Source: Biomphalaria glabrata (Eukaryota; Mollusca; Gastropoda; Planorbidae). Taken from it: a stretch of 64,000 nt of DNA. Below are positions 36,014 to 49,100 of the stretch, piece by piece (within the stretch, counting starts at the first letter, position 1; every line of letters begins with the position of its first letter). Under the pieces are notes generated by a model. That model made no database searches, had not been told where the DNA came from, and saw only the letters and a list, made by a program, of their open reading frames with translations. A program made the translations under genes and the position numbers. The stretch spans positions 28,855,043 to 28,919,042 of the forward strand of contig NC_074723.1 in assembly GCF_947242115.1 (NCBI RefSeq), given 5' to 3'.

Positions 36014-38529
36014 CATGGGCGCCCGCAGGATTTTTGTAGAGGAGTGCAAGCTCCCACCCATGGCTCAAAGTCGTATCCTCAACTTTCTTGTTATAATATT
36101 AAAGAAAAAATCCCCCTCTTCGCGCCCTCATACCTAATCGATATTAAATGTACAGTAAATTTTTTTTTTCATGAAATAAAAAAAAAAAAAGAAACTAAGC
36201 ACGTGAACAAAGTATTAACTTTATCCGTGAGGCCTCTGCTTGCCTACGTTCGATCAAACAAAAACTGCAAATGTTGGCTGTGGTTGCAGAAACTGTCAAT
36301 AACTTATGAATCGCTTTTCGTCGCGATGGAAAAGCTGGCGATGAGCGCTTATCGCGCAGTTCGGATATTCTTTTTTGCATTGCAGCTTTTGCATAGTTTT
36401 AGGTTGAAGACAAAAAACAAGTTGAACAGACCATTATTATTGAAAAGCGAGACATAAGGAAGAAACTTAAGAATTAAGATATATAATGTAAAGCCGTGTT
36501 CTGTAATAACTCCCAAAAGGCAAACATGTGGGTTTTTTCTCAGTGTGTCTGTTGCCTGCGATTTCGCAGCAGCAGCAGCTCAATATCCGGTATCAAGTTT
36601 TTCTGCAAGCAGTCTCTCCTTCCTCAAGAGGACACCTCTGACGTGTTCCTCAGGATGGTCAATTTGTTTTTTTTATTATGCCATTAATGTGACTGCTGAT
36701 GTGCTGTTGAGCGGCCACTATGTTAAGTTCGAAAGACTGCAACACCATGGAAACTGGTTCAAGAATAATTGACGACACTGAAAAGACAAATCAGAAACAC
36801 AAGAGGAGGAGACATTTACTACACATGTGCAATTTATCGGGTTTCACTTGCAGTCGTTATTTTAAGATCCGACAAACAGTCAAAAGATCTCAAAGTTGAG
36901 ACTTAGAGCTCGAATGGATTCGTATTTTTTCAGTTCATTGTGTCTCACACGAAAGTGGTAAATTTGGCACTAATGCTATCGCTAGGGACAGTTACGGAAA
37001 AAAAGAATGTTAGCCATTACGGGTCAGCCTTGGCCGAGTAGTTTGTCCATGTCTAGACTGTACAATGGCATTAGACACATGCAGCAACAAGGAACTAAAC
37101 CAATGAAGTCGAATACAATCGCAATCAACAAAACGAACACTCAAAGACATCTGCTCTGTTCCTAAGATATCTACAGTTTCATCCCTAAAATACCCAGCAA
37201 ATGCAGTTTATTCATGATGTATTTTTTGTTTTCTTGCTGCTGTCAGTGCTCCGTTAATCCAAATCAACGTTTTGACTCGGACGATGGCATGTGAAGAACT
37301 TTCTTGTATCTCTTCTATGTAAACTGGTGGACGTGTTTAACCTGCAGTTTTATCGAGCGCTGACACCGACTGCAACTCCGATAGACTCTTTACTTTTGTT
37401 CAAAGAAAATATAACATTTATCACATCGAAAGATAATTGGCAAAAAAAAAAAAAAAAAAAAACATATTCTAGACCGTAACTAAATATTATAAAAATTAAT
37501 TGTGGCATTTTACGTCTCGAGACGATTTTTTCCCTTTGCAACTTATTGGGTGACTAAAGAGGCCAATCCTTTGTTCTTTCACCCATTCTTTCTACTAGGC
37601 CTACTATGTGTATGGCATCTGCAATCCACGACCTTTCTTTAACGCTCGCTCTTCGTGTGGATCTATCCAGTGCCACTTTTTTCCCAGCTGTTAGTGCCGA
37701 TTTTTAAGAGCTTTATGTTGCGTTTGTATATATAAGTATACCTTAGCAGTGGACGACCAGCAGATCTCCTGCCTTCTGTTAAATCACCATACAGAATGTC
37801 TTGTGAAAGTCGACCTAGAGGCATTCATAATGACTATATTGACTATATAGCTATGTGCAAATATAAACAAATCGTCATGACTAACATGCTATAGGAAATG
37901 TGACATCCTTTAAAGAGCAAAGAATTGTAAGCCTAGAATAGATCGTACATGGTCGGACATGAACTACAGATTTGCCTATTCTAGTTACAATAATATAGCA
38001 TAGCCTATCTTTACAACTGTTTTTCAGTGGAAGCACTAATTGTTAAGTTACTATAACACTTTAAAAATTCCAATGATAGGCCTAAGCCTTTAGATTCGAC
38101 TTAGAAGGCAATGCGCAAAATTTTCCTGAACATAAATTGATTAAACTATTGAACCAATATTGCATGGGCACCCGCAGGGGGGGGGGGGGGTAGATGGTGG
38201 TGCACTTGCACCCCCTTGGATTCTGACTAAATCTACATCTTCGTAATAAAAAAAAAAAGATCTGGAAGATGTATTTCATTATAAAATATAAAAAATTTGC
38301 TAAAATGTGGCTACTCAGAATTCTGAGGCCGCACCTACATGGTTGGCCATCCATTCCATACCCTAGTTATTTTTACTACTAGAGTACATTAACCAGAGGA
38401 AGCACTATTTGTTCAGTTGCTACTTAGAAGCTAATTGATTTGATGGTGCGAAAAAAATGGCTAGAATTGGGCTACTCAGAATTCAGGGGGGGGGGGGGGT
38501 ACAAGTGCACCACTCTGCGGGCGCCCATG
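36014..38529. mobile_element. hAT-like DNA transposon remnant, 2.5 kb
   Basis: The ends are the inverted repeat CATGGGCGCCCGCAG (36014-36028 and 38515-38529). Flanks TATATTAT (36006-36013) and TATATTAA (38530-38537) look like an 8 bp target duplication with one mismatch, as expected for hAT. A related terminus, CATGGGCACCCGCAG, lies inside at 38163, so a smaller unit (38163-38529) is nested or was rearranged within. Minus-strand frames near 36200-36780 weakly resemble hAT/ZMYM-type transposase tails (LLTVSATTANICS), but no intact transposase remains. Two G runs of 14-15 bases flank the inner unit. Confidence 0.65.
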
Positions 38530-38880
38530 TATATTAAAAAGAATTTACTTTCTCAGTATTTTGTTTTTCAGAAAGTAATTTTGTATAGGCTATATAAATT
38601 TAGCTTTACTTATTTTGTATAAGATCTAAGATTTATTTCACCATGAATGACAATGAAGCAGTCTAGTCTAAGCGAGGTGAAATCTTTTTTTAGTAGCTAT
38701 TAGATCTAATAGACTCCTCATATTGATTTAGATGTACTTTTTTACTTGTCTTCTCATATATTACAGACGTTACTCAGAAAAAAGAAGATAATTAGATTAG
38801 GCCTATGTCCTACGCAATTCATGTGTCAATCTAAGAAATAAAAGTGATTTATATAAATCTAGACAGATCGAGATCTAGTA

Positions 38881-39978
38881 GTCACTATTGCGGAGCAGGC
38901 ATATTTGCGGAACAGCTCATCGAAATTAGTTAAAATCTATTTTATTTTGAAATTTTCTGCTTAACTACTGTAACGGTACTGCGCATGGTCCATTTCTCTA
39001 CATTTCCAATATAAGGGTTTTCCTTTCACAGCAGAAAATTAATTTTGACTCCAGGTTAAAGTTGACAGGTGTTGAATCGTCCATTATTTTTCACGTAGGC
39101 CAGGAGAACCGCATAGGCCATGGCTTAAGGCTTTTTAAAAATGATAATGACACATCACCTGCATGATACACATATTTTTCGGTTTATAAATGGATGATGA
39201 AAAATTTCATTTCATAGCTATCTACCAGGAATTCAATTTTTTAAAAATTAGGAGGTGTTTATCCTGTTTTTACCTTTTAAAAGATAGTCACAATTGTGGA
39301 ACATTATAGATGTTATTTATTTGACCTGCGCATTTACTATCATTTAGCTTAATATTTACATACTGATTTAGATATCGGAATTTAAATATGAGTTTGTATT
39401 AGTATACATAAATTTAAAAACATTTAGAGAATAATATTACATATAATATATAATTTATGATTACCATACGTCCAGCAAAAAGAAGACAAATCATAATACC
39501 ATATATATATATATATAATATTAATATAACAAAAAGAATAAAAGAATAGTGGGGAAAAAAACCTTGTAAGGAAAATCAGGGTAGTGTGACGTCAAATACA
39601 ATTAAAGAAGAGGTAGAGAGTCTAAAAGTGACAATGTGTTGTCTTAAGCTTTAATAAAATAAAATTAATGTAAAGGATAAGGAGTTCAAGTATTAGAGTA
39701 ATAAATATATGCTTTATATAGGCTTTGTTCCGACATTTTTACCGTGTTCCGCAATTGTGACTTCTTTAAAACACCTGTTCCGTAATTGTGACTACCCATA
39801 TCTCAGTCGAATTGAATGTAAAATTTAAATATCTGTTGAAAAATTAAACAAAGAGTCTATTTTTATCTGAAAATGGATGGGCAATGCCTAGATACTTTTA
39901 GTTTTTCCATAGGTCTAACCATTACGGAGCAAAAAATTGAAGACTAAAAGTAGCTGCAAACTGTTCCGCAATAGTGAC
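38881..39978. mobile_element. 1.1 kb TIR element at the ABCF3 promoter
   Basis: The ends are an inverted repeat: GTCACTATTGCGGAGCAG at 38881-38898 and CTGTTCCGCAATAGTGAC at 39961-39978 (one mismatch). Related 16-18 bp words occur inside: AGTCACAATTGTGGAAC near 39289, TGTTCCGCAATTGTGAC near 39745 and TGTTCCGTAATTGTGAC near 39776. No target duplication could be fixed and no transposase frame is present. The right end is 137 bp upstream of the ABCF3 ATG. Confidence 0.7.
39587..39594. promoter_or_regulatory. TGACGTCA (CRE-type palindrome) upstream of ABCF3
   Basis: A perfect CRE-type palindrome about 520 bp upstream of the ABCF3 start codon and inside the 1.1 kb TIR element. Function is inferred from the word and its position only. 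Confidence 0.3.
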
Positions 39979-40115
39979 TCTACACATTGGTTGTTTGCTC
40001 AAATTTGTTTGATCTCTAAATGTCAATACTGGCATGTGGCACTGGCCAGTTTGTTAAACTTATTAAACTTTAGTCAAGAAGATCTATTACATAGATCTAG
40101 AAGTCTAGCTCCAAA

Positions 40116-43100
40116 ATGTCGCCGTGTAGGGAATTAATTACCAAAGTTTTTCCTCACATCGATCATGAAATTTCGGATTATGTAAATGGTAATCTTTTTT
40201 TTTTACATTTGCCAATTTTCGTTATAAGAGTCTAGTCTAGATCAAGAGTCTTAATTTAAATTATAGATAGATTGACTCATAAGACTCATTCTGGACAGTC
40301 TGAGTCGAGACAGTCGAGTCACAGTCACAGTCACTCAATGAGACTAACTCAACTAACTGAGACTGAGAGTCGCACTTCACACACACTGGTCACACTCAGA
40401 CATTGACACAGATTGACAGACAGCTGACAGTCACAGGGCTAGGGCTGGGGTCTACGTCTAGACTACTCCCGTGACACTAGTAGTAGTAGTAGACTACTGA
40501 CTAAGTCAATCCCTGCAGACCGTCAATCAAGAATTTTTCTAGATATCTTTTATTTATGGGTTATTCGTTATAATAGTTATAGATATATAGATCTAGAGAC
40601 AATATATACTTATGATATATATGAGTAGGCTTATTTATTAATATAAATCTGTTTTATTATAATAATGAGTATATCACTATATGACTTAGACTATGACGAC
40701 TTAGTCTTAGTTATACTCAAGTAGATCTATCATGACCATGTAGATCTACAATCTACATACGAGTCTATCATCTCTGTCATTACTGTCATATTAACAAAAT
40801 ATATATATATATAATTATATATAAATAAAACTAAAAAAAGTATGTAGCCAGATCTTGTCTATTTAGAATTTAGACAATCTATTAACTAATTATTATTAAG
40901 GTAACTTTAGCCAACTAGTTAAAAGACAAGTTGAAGTATTATTAATTAATTAGAATTAGACTGGATTTAATTAGAGATCTAATTCTACATCTAGTAACTA
41001 GTTACTTACATTTGATTATGATTACTTACTAATTAAGTCTTAGATCTATCTATGACTATGATTCTATTTTATCTAGAATCTACCCAAAAGTATGAGTCAG
41101 TATGACCATGAATAGACTCTAGATTTAAATCTAGTTCTTTTGAAAGATTCGCACTATAATACTCATTTAAATTTGGAATCTAAATGAGATCATTCATAGA
41201 ATCCGGAAAGTCCAGAGTTAACAAAACTAGTAAGGACTTAAGTCCCACTGAGAAAAATCAAGTACAAGATCTATTATATAGATCTAGCTTGTAACTCTAG
41301 CTCTAACATAAAAGTACAATACTAACACTGACTAACAGTCTAGATCTAGTATAATCTAGATTCCTAGCATAGAAGGATCCTAAACCTAGGTATCATCTGC
41401 AAAGTCTACATCACAAATTAGAACATTTGAAACAGGATCACTGGGGGAATGGGACTCCACAATGACCTGTTGACCACAATTAGAAAATACTCAGACACAC
41501 AAATAAAGGCACATTCCTCGTTCCATATGCTCAACAAATTTGTACAGATCCTCCTAGTGCTATTAGAGCATGGAATGGGTTGCCTGAGCTAGCCAGGAAA
41601 ACCAGTGACTTATCAGAATTTAGGTCATTGGCTAATATGCATGACACATAGAATGTAATCACCTTCTTCTTTGAAGTAACGTCTGACTGTATTATATAAG
41701 ATTTATAAGATAGAAAACAAAACAAAAAAGTAAAATTATATGACAAGGTCCTCAGAGCTTGTAAAAACCTTCCAGTAGGGAACAGTAATAGGGACGCGGG
41801 AAAGAAAAAGAGGCAAACAGAGAAAGTGATGGAAAGACAACATGAATGAGTGGAAAGAGATTCTAGTTAAGACAAAAGACAGAGAGGAATGGAAAAAGAT
41901 GGTTTTCTCCCAGCCATCCAACAGACTTTAGGGATAAGTGTTGTAAACTGAAGTAACTAGTTGTATCTAGTACTCACCAGACTATTTTTAACTCTACTCA
42001 TCACTGAGTCTACTGTCTAGCTCTAGAATTAAAGAATGTCTCTAGTATAGTTCTCTTAGACAAAAGAAAATAATCTACATCATTTTTCCTGTTGATAATC
42101 TTAAATTTCCTAACGTTTGATCAATAGGTACTTCTCAGCCATTAGAAAATGACAAAAGTAAAATTCTAGTGTCATACACATATCATATTATTGCCACATT
42201 GTCATTGTTAATGTTATGTACCAAAATCTCACCTGTTGGCATGTTTAGTTTTGGGTGTGTGGGGTTCATTTTATAGACAGTTTTCTAGAGAGGACATTTT
42301 CAAAATGACAAAAAGAACAAAGAACGTGTGAGAGAAAAAAATTTGACACCAAATTTATTCTTGTTTTACAAATACAAGTGTATTTAATCTAAGCTGCATC
42401 CTTATGTTTTTGAAGGGCCTGAGCTTCATATTTGCTACTTATAGTTGGCACGCAGAGCTTACATTCATGGCATTAAAAAAAATCTTGGTTGACACTACAG
42501 ACATACTAACTTTAATGTGATGTGTATTTCTTTTCACGTCTAATACCATATTGACTATGCTTGACACTGTGTTTACGATTTGTATACGGCATATAAAGTT
42601 GTGCGGCTTTGCCATAAGTCATAAGTATCCCATAATTTGTTGTTTTTGTTTTGTACAGGAATGCTTGAGGATGGTGGTGATGACTTTGAAACATCAGATG
42701 ATCTTTATGACGCAATAGGGGTTATGTTGCAGCAGGCTGATGAATCAAAGACAGAAGAAGAAGTTAAGGAAATTTGTGACAGACTCCATAGTTTACTGCA
42801 CAAGTTGGTTCTGTGTTATTTTTGTTGTTGTTGTTTTAGTCATGATAAAAAGTTCAAATTGTCGGAAGCATGCTTTTAAAAACAAAACTTTATGAGAATG
42901 TAGGAAAAAAAAAGGAATATTTTTTTTTGTAAATTGATACTTTCTAGGCTGGGGTGGAATTCAGGATTTTTAGTCCAACCCTTTCTATGAGATGGGAGGG
43001 GAGTTAATTTTCATTATGCTGTCCTCTAGATATCATTTTCTGCCATTAGTCTTCTCTTGGACTCAATATCTCCCTGACTTAAAATATTGAAGACAGTTCC

Positions 43101-46100
43101 TACTTTGTTGTAATATATTCTATTTATATTGAACATTCTACATGCGCCAATTTTCAAAGTTTTAGTTTTTATCTTCTGTTTAATCAGGTCAAATGGTGTG
43201 GCAACAAGTATCAATGGGTTGAACAAAATATTAGAGGCACCTTTCCAGATGTCTGACATGGCTGAGGAAAATGGCACCAGTGATCATAGCATATGGCTGA
43301 TAAAGAGAGACAACTCTAGTGTATGTGTTTGTTTTTATTCTCTCTTTCCAGTTTCTTGATTACACTAAAGGATGTAGAGAAAGATGGTTATGTGTTTGAT
43401 TATGAGTTGTTCAGCATTTCATGAAGATTCTAAAAGTTTTTCAAATATGCAACTCTAATTATTGACTGGTGACAAATACTTAAAATTGTGTTTGTTGCTT
43501 TGACTTTGACAGGAAATTAGTCTAATCAGTTAAGCAATGGTGGAATATTTATAATTTTTCTTTAGAGCCTTTGCTTGTGTTTGTACCACAAACCATTATT
43601 TTAGGTGGGAGATTCTATACAAATCTCTATAACCAGTCCATTTAAAGTTAAATACTGTACCTGGTATTGCTTAGGATAATATTTGCTATGTTTATGTCAC
43701 ATATTCACTAGTAGGTTTGAAGTCTCAGAAGCTGAAGAATACTGCTCTTGGTCCAAGCAGCATGAGGTTACCTTGGTAAAATGACTTCAGTTTGATACTG
43801 ACAATGTATCTATAAAACCTCATAAATGTAATTATTCTTATTTCAGATTGTTGACCAGAAAAAGTTGGAGAAAGCCGACAAGAAGATTCAGAAGAAATTA
43901 GGCAAGCGTGATCAAACTACTCTAAAGAAGGTAGAAAGGTAAGACTAGAAATTAAGTAACTTAGTTCAATCGGAACTAACTTTTCTGCTGTAAGAAAGTC
44001 TCATCCAGCACAACAATCACTGCTTGTGAGGTACACAATATAGATTGGTGTCTGCTAAGATTTCAAAGTAAAAATTTATAGCTTCATCCAGAATTTGAAC
44101 GAGACCTTTGGTTAGGCAGGCTTGAATATTGGACCAAAACATTTTTTAAAATCGCTAATAAAGGAACTCAGATTATTTTAAAATATTATATACTTACATT
44201 TTACAAAGCTTATATCAACTCACTTTGTCTGTATAGTAAAAAAATTTTTGAACATGTTTTTTTTCCCATTTCCTGTTCTCTGATCAAGTTAAAACTTTGC
44301 ATGATTATTCATTAAATCTGACAAGACATAAATCAATAAAAAAATTAACCAATCAGTTAATTGTTGGTGATTAATCAATTATTTTTTTTTAAATATTAAA
44401 ATAAGGGGAATAAATGCTACTTATTAAGGGATGTGGATGTATAAATGGATTTAATCCCTGTATTACGTTTTGACACATTTTTTCTCCCACCTCCCATTCT
44501 CAGATCAAGTTGAAATTTTGCATAATTATCTATAGTCCATGACAACACACAAACCAATCAAAAAGTTAACCAATTAGTTAATCATTTATCACCTAATTAC
44601 TAAATTTTGCTTTATATAGCAGTAATTTTCAGATAAATTAGCTGTTCTTTGTCTATCTCTAGTAATTTTAGAGAAATTTTAAACTAAATTCTAAGTAACA
44701 TCTAAATTCATCATTAGGCTTAATGTTCTATAATTTTGAGAGAAATAAAGTTTTATACATATTGTTATTATCATTTTTATTCCCTTAAATGTTTTCAATG
44801 GACAGCTACTAATTGCTTCATTTCTTATTTGAATGTAATTGACCTTTCCTTTTGTTCAGGCATGTGTTTTTATCTGTTTTAAAGGTTTCCTTATTTTTCA
44901 GAACCTGCGCAAAAAACAACAACATAATAAATAAACATTTGTTATTCTTTTATCTAGTGTCCCTGAGATGGCCAGTGCTAGTCAGCAGATAAACAAAAGA
45001 GATGCCAAGATGGATGCTTCTGGTACCAACAAGTCCTATGATATTAAGTTGGAGAATATTGACATCTCTTATGGAGATAAGTAAGTAACACTATGTACTA
45101 GTTCATTTAAAAACAAATTTGAATTCCAAAGTTTAACGTAGTGAAGTGGCTTTGACGCAAAATCCTTTTTTCTTTTTACTAGGGTACTACTGACTGGTGC
45201 AGATCTTCACCTTGTGTTTGGTCGGCGCTACGGTTTCACTGGGCGCAATGGTTTGGGAAAGACAACTTTGCTCAAGATGTTGTCCAGGTAAAGAAAAAAT
45301 GTATAGTCAGTCAGCATAAAACTCCAATGTTTCATCCACTAAGAATCTATAAAGGGAAATAATTTAAATATTGTAGTGCAGAACACAACTTTTTAATTAT
45401 TTGATTAACATTTTTCATGAATGGTGTGTAAAGGATGCACATATGCACTGACAGTTGGCACTTTCAATTTCAGACATTGTTTCATTGGAAGCATAACATC
45501 CACAAAAACAAAAATTCTTTATTCTTCTTTGTTTTCATTATCCAATTGGAGGGCTCAGAAAATAAGTCTGAGATGAACTTTAGAGTGGCTTCCAAATCAA
45601 ACTGTTCTCCATACATTTTGTCTATTATGGGGTGGGGTGCCAGTGAAAAGGTATATCTTGGTATGTCTGGATAGTTTATAGAAAGCATCTTTTTTTTTCT
45701 GTAATTAAGTAATATCCATTATTTGGATAATGTTACTGAGTAGAGTAATTTCTTAAGGCTTTTTGCTCAATCTCTGAAAATAGGCCAGTTTTTCAGCATT
45801 TTCATTTCCAACAGTTTGTAGGTAAGGTTTGTTTCCTTGGAGAGCAATTTCCTTGCAAAAAAAACAACACACTATGTAATCAAATCATTAATATTATATT
45901 TATGTTGATTCTGTTTATCTCCATACCAGTGGCTCCCTGAAGATTCCATCCCATATTACAGTTCTCCATGTGGAACAGGAAGTAGCAGGGGATGATACTC
46001 CAGCCTTGCAGAGTGTACTGGAGTGTGATGAGAAGAGAGAGTCATTACTGAAAGAAGAGAAGTCTTTGTCATCTCAGCTGCAGTCATCTAGGTATATTGA

Positions 46101-49100
46101 ATAGAACATTTAGTAATCATCTCAGCTGCAGTCATCTAGGTATATTGAATAGAACATTTAGTAATCATAACAACTGCAGTCATCTAGGTACATTGAATAG
46201 AACACTTAGTACAAAGATTTTTTTATATTTGGGGATTTGGCACATCAGCACAATTTAGGCAAAGTTGTGCCCACATAGTAAAAAGAAAGGATGGATTTAA
46301 AATGGATTTTCTTTCTAAATTACTTCTTTTATGAAGGGCAATGTTTGAGCTCTTAATACCTATAGATTTAAAACTTTACTCGTCCTACCTTAAGATAATG
46401 TTTATAGACATAGAGTGCTTCCTAAGGTACTTGAACTTCAACTGCTACTTAATTCAAACCTAGTAGTAATAGTAGCCCCAGGAGATCTTGAGTAGATTAC
46501 ATTGATTTAGAAATTGATGACGTCAACCACCAATTAGGTAAAAGTCTGACACTTTTTTGCTGAGCAGTAAAATTATAGGAAAACATCAGTTATGAAATAA
46601 TTATTTAAAACCCATTGTGTCTATAATTATTGGTCAAAGTAGTAATTAGCGCTTGATTGGCACACATTGCATAAAAACCCACTTCATTTTTTAGTACTTT
46701 GGACTATATATATGCTTTTAATTTTCTAGTCCAGGCAATGACAAAGATGGAGAAGTGTCATCCCGCTTACAAGAGGTGTACAAACAACTGACAGCTATTG
46801 AGTCTGACAAGGCTCCAGCCAAAGCTGCCATGATACTTAATGGTCTTGGCTTCTCTAGCAGTGATCAGCAAAGACCGACAAGGTAGTTTGACCAAAACTT
46901 TTAGTGAAGTGGGCTTGGTGGAAAACATTATTATCAGTTCACATCTTTTAGAAAATTAATTTAAACCAGCATACAATCATTACTTCAAATTGCATTTCAG
47001 GGAATTCTCTGGTGGCTGGAGAATGAGATTAGCTTTAGCAAGAGCTTTGTTTAGAAAGTAAGTTTTTTTTTTTTTTTATTGTCAAGGGTTACGAATCCAC
47101 TTTTCATACTTACTTTTTATATTTGTCTTTTATGTTCTCTTCATATTTTGGACAAATTGTCTATTTGATAAGAATATATATTAGAAGTAAAAAAACAATG
47201 TCTTAAAAAGAAGTTATAAAAAGTGAATGGATATTCCTTAGTTAAACATTACCTATAGGAAGATGAATTATTGTTGAACTAATGGTGTGTACTTTTGTTT
47301 TTCAGACCAGATCTCTTGTTGCTTGATGGTAGGTTCTTTGGTTTCATAACAATAACATTAATATTTACATTAAATTATTTTGCCATCTCACCTTAGTCTG
47401 ACCATTATGCTAGGCAGGGCAGGTATCTTCTATTGGGGGGGAGAGGGGTGAATGTGAACTGAAAGGTGGTCAATGTAACAGAGGTGCTCCAGGGAAATAC
47501 TTTTTAAGACCAGCTTAGGCGCCAACTTGCTTTTACTGATATAGAGGGGTGTACCTGGCTGCAGTCAGGTTTGGAACGAGACAGCTGCAGATCACTTACA
47601 AAGGTCACAGAAACATTTTTTTAGACCAAAAGAAATCCACTGCTAAAGACTGGTGAAGGTGGTGAAAAGAGGGTCTAATTTGACCTCCGGCGGGCAATTG
47701 ATATGTGTGAGTTGGATGTGGCAAAATATGTCATTTGCTGCTCACTTGCTATGTATTGCCTTGAAATGAGGGTGGAGACCTAAAACTTAAACAATTTTTT
47801 TTTGGGCCAGTGAGGGATACATCACTTTTCTAGTTTGAAGCCTGTCAAAATTAATTAATAATATTATATTTTTTATCATATGTTCTTCAGAAAAGTACTG
47901 TTTGTTATGCTTTTTTCATCTGTGCCATCTCACCTTGGTTCTGTTTTATTTTCCATTCTTCAATTAACTCTTTCTCTTCGTAATTATTTGCCATGTTCTG
48001 ACAATTACTCAATAATTTTTTTATTTGTTATCAGGAAAATGTTATATTTGGTATAGAATTAAAAGGGAATGCATGCCCTTTTTTAGATTATATAAATGGA
48101 TGTTTATAAAACCAAAATGAAATTTGATTTTGGGTATTGTAATTTTAAAATAAAAACTTACTGATTGTGGACAAGTCTCTTTAGAACTAAATCTAAACTA
48201 TATATAAGCCATATTTATTGATCCAAATTGAACTAAAAGTTTTTTTTTTATGAAAGTTATTCATATTTTCGCAAAAATTAATATATAACATATATTATGA
48301 ATTAATTAACTATCAATCACAACCCCTTATTATTATATGAAAAAAGCAGCCACTGGAAATACTGCATTCCTCACTAATCTTGGGACTCCAAGACAAGCCT
48401 TATTATTATTATTATTATTATTATATGAAAAATGTTTATACAAAATATAGCCTTTTTTTAGCCCTTACTCTTTCTTTTACTCTATAAAAACATTCTTTTT
48501 GGTGAAAACACATTCAAAATGAAAAAATAAAGGGAAACTATTCAAGATTAAATTAACAGCAATTAAAAACATTTTGAGAGGAAAGAAAACAAAACAACTG
48601 ATTTTTACCAAACTATCTTCAATTTGGCTGTAAGAATTAGGTAAAATCAACAATGGAATGGTATCATTGATTAGGAGATAAAGAGTTAAAACTTACCCCC
48701 TATATATAGCCCTGAAATGAAGATGAGACTTTAGACTTAACATCTTTCAGAAGTGTACTAATGGGGATTCTTGTTTCATCTGTGATTTTCTTTTTGAACA
48801 TTACAGAGCCCACAAACATGTTGGATATGAAAGCCATCATTTGGCTGGAGAATTATTTACAGGTGAAGTGTACTTCAAGACTAACAACCTTTTTTTCTTT
48901 TTTAAGTCATTTACATATTAACTTCAACAGTTCCAACAGTTGTTCAATTTTAAAACATTCGAAGGCTTTATTATTACAATAGTAGATGTGTTTACTAACA
49001 AGCAATAGAAAAAAGAATACTTTTTAAAAACACAGTTTATCCCAAGGAAAGAACCGCTAATTACTACCATTTGTCTGAAAATCAGTGTTTATCTAGTTCC

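Noticed and set aside
36044-36457. 137-codon plus-strand frame
   Set aside because: It lies inside the hAT-like element and crosses A/T runs; the weak transposase similarity is on the other strand.
45435-45688. Overlapping frames on both strands in an ABCF3 intron
   Set aside because: No conserved motif, no support from splice phase, and not part of the ABCF3 protein.
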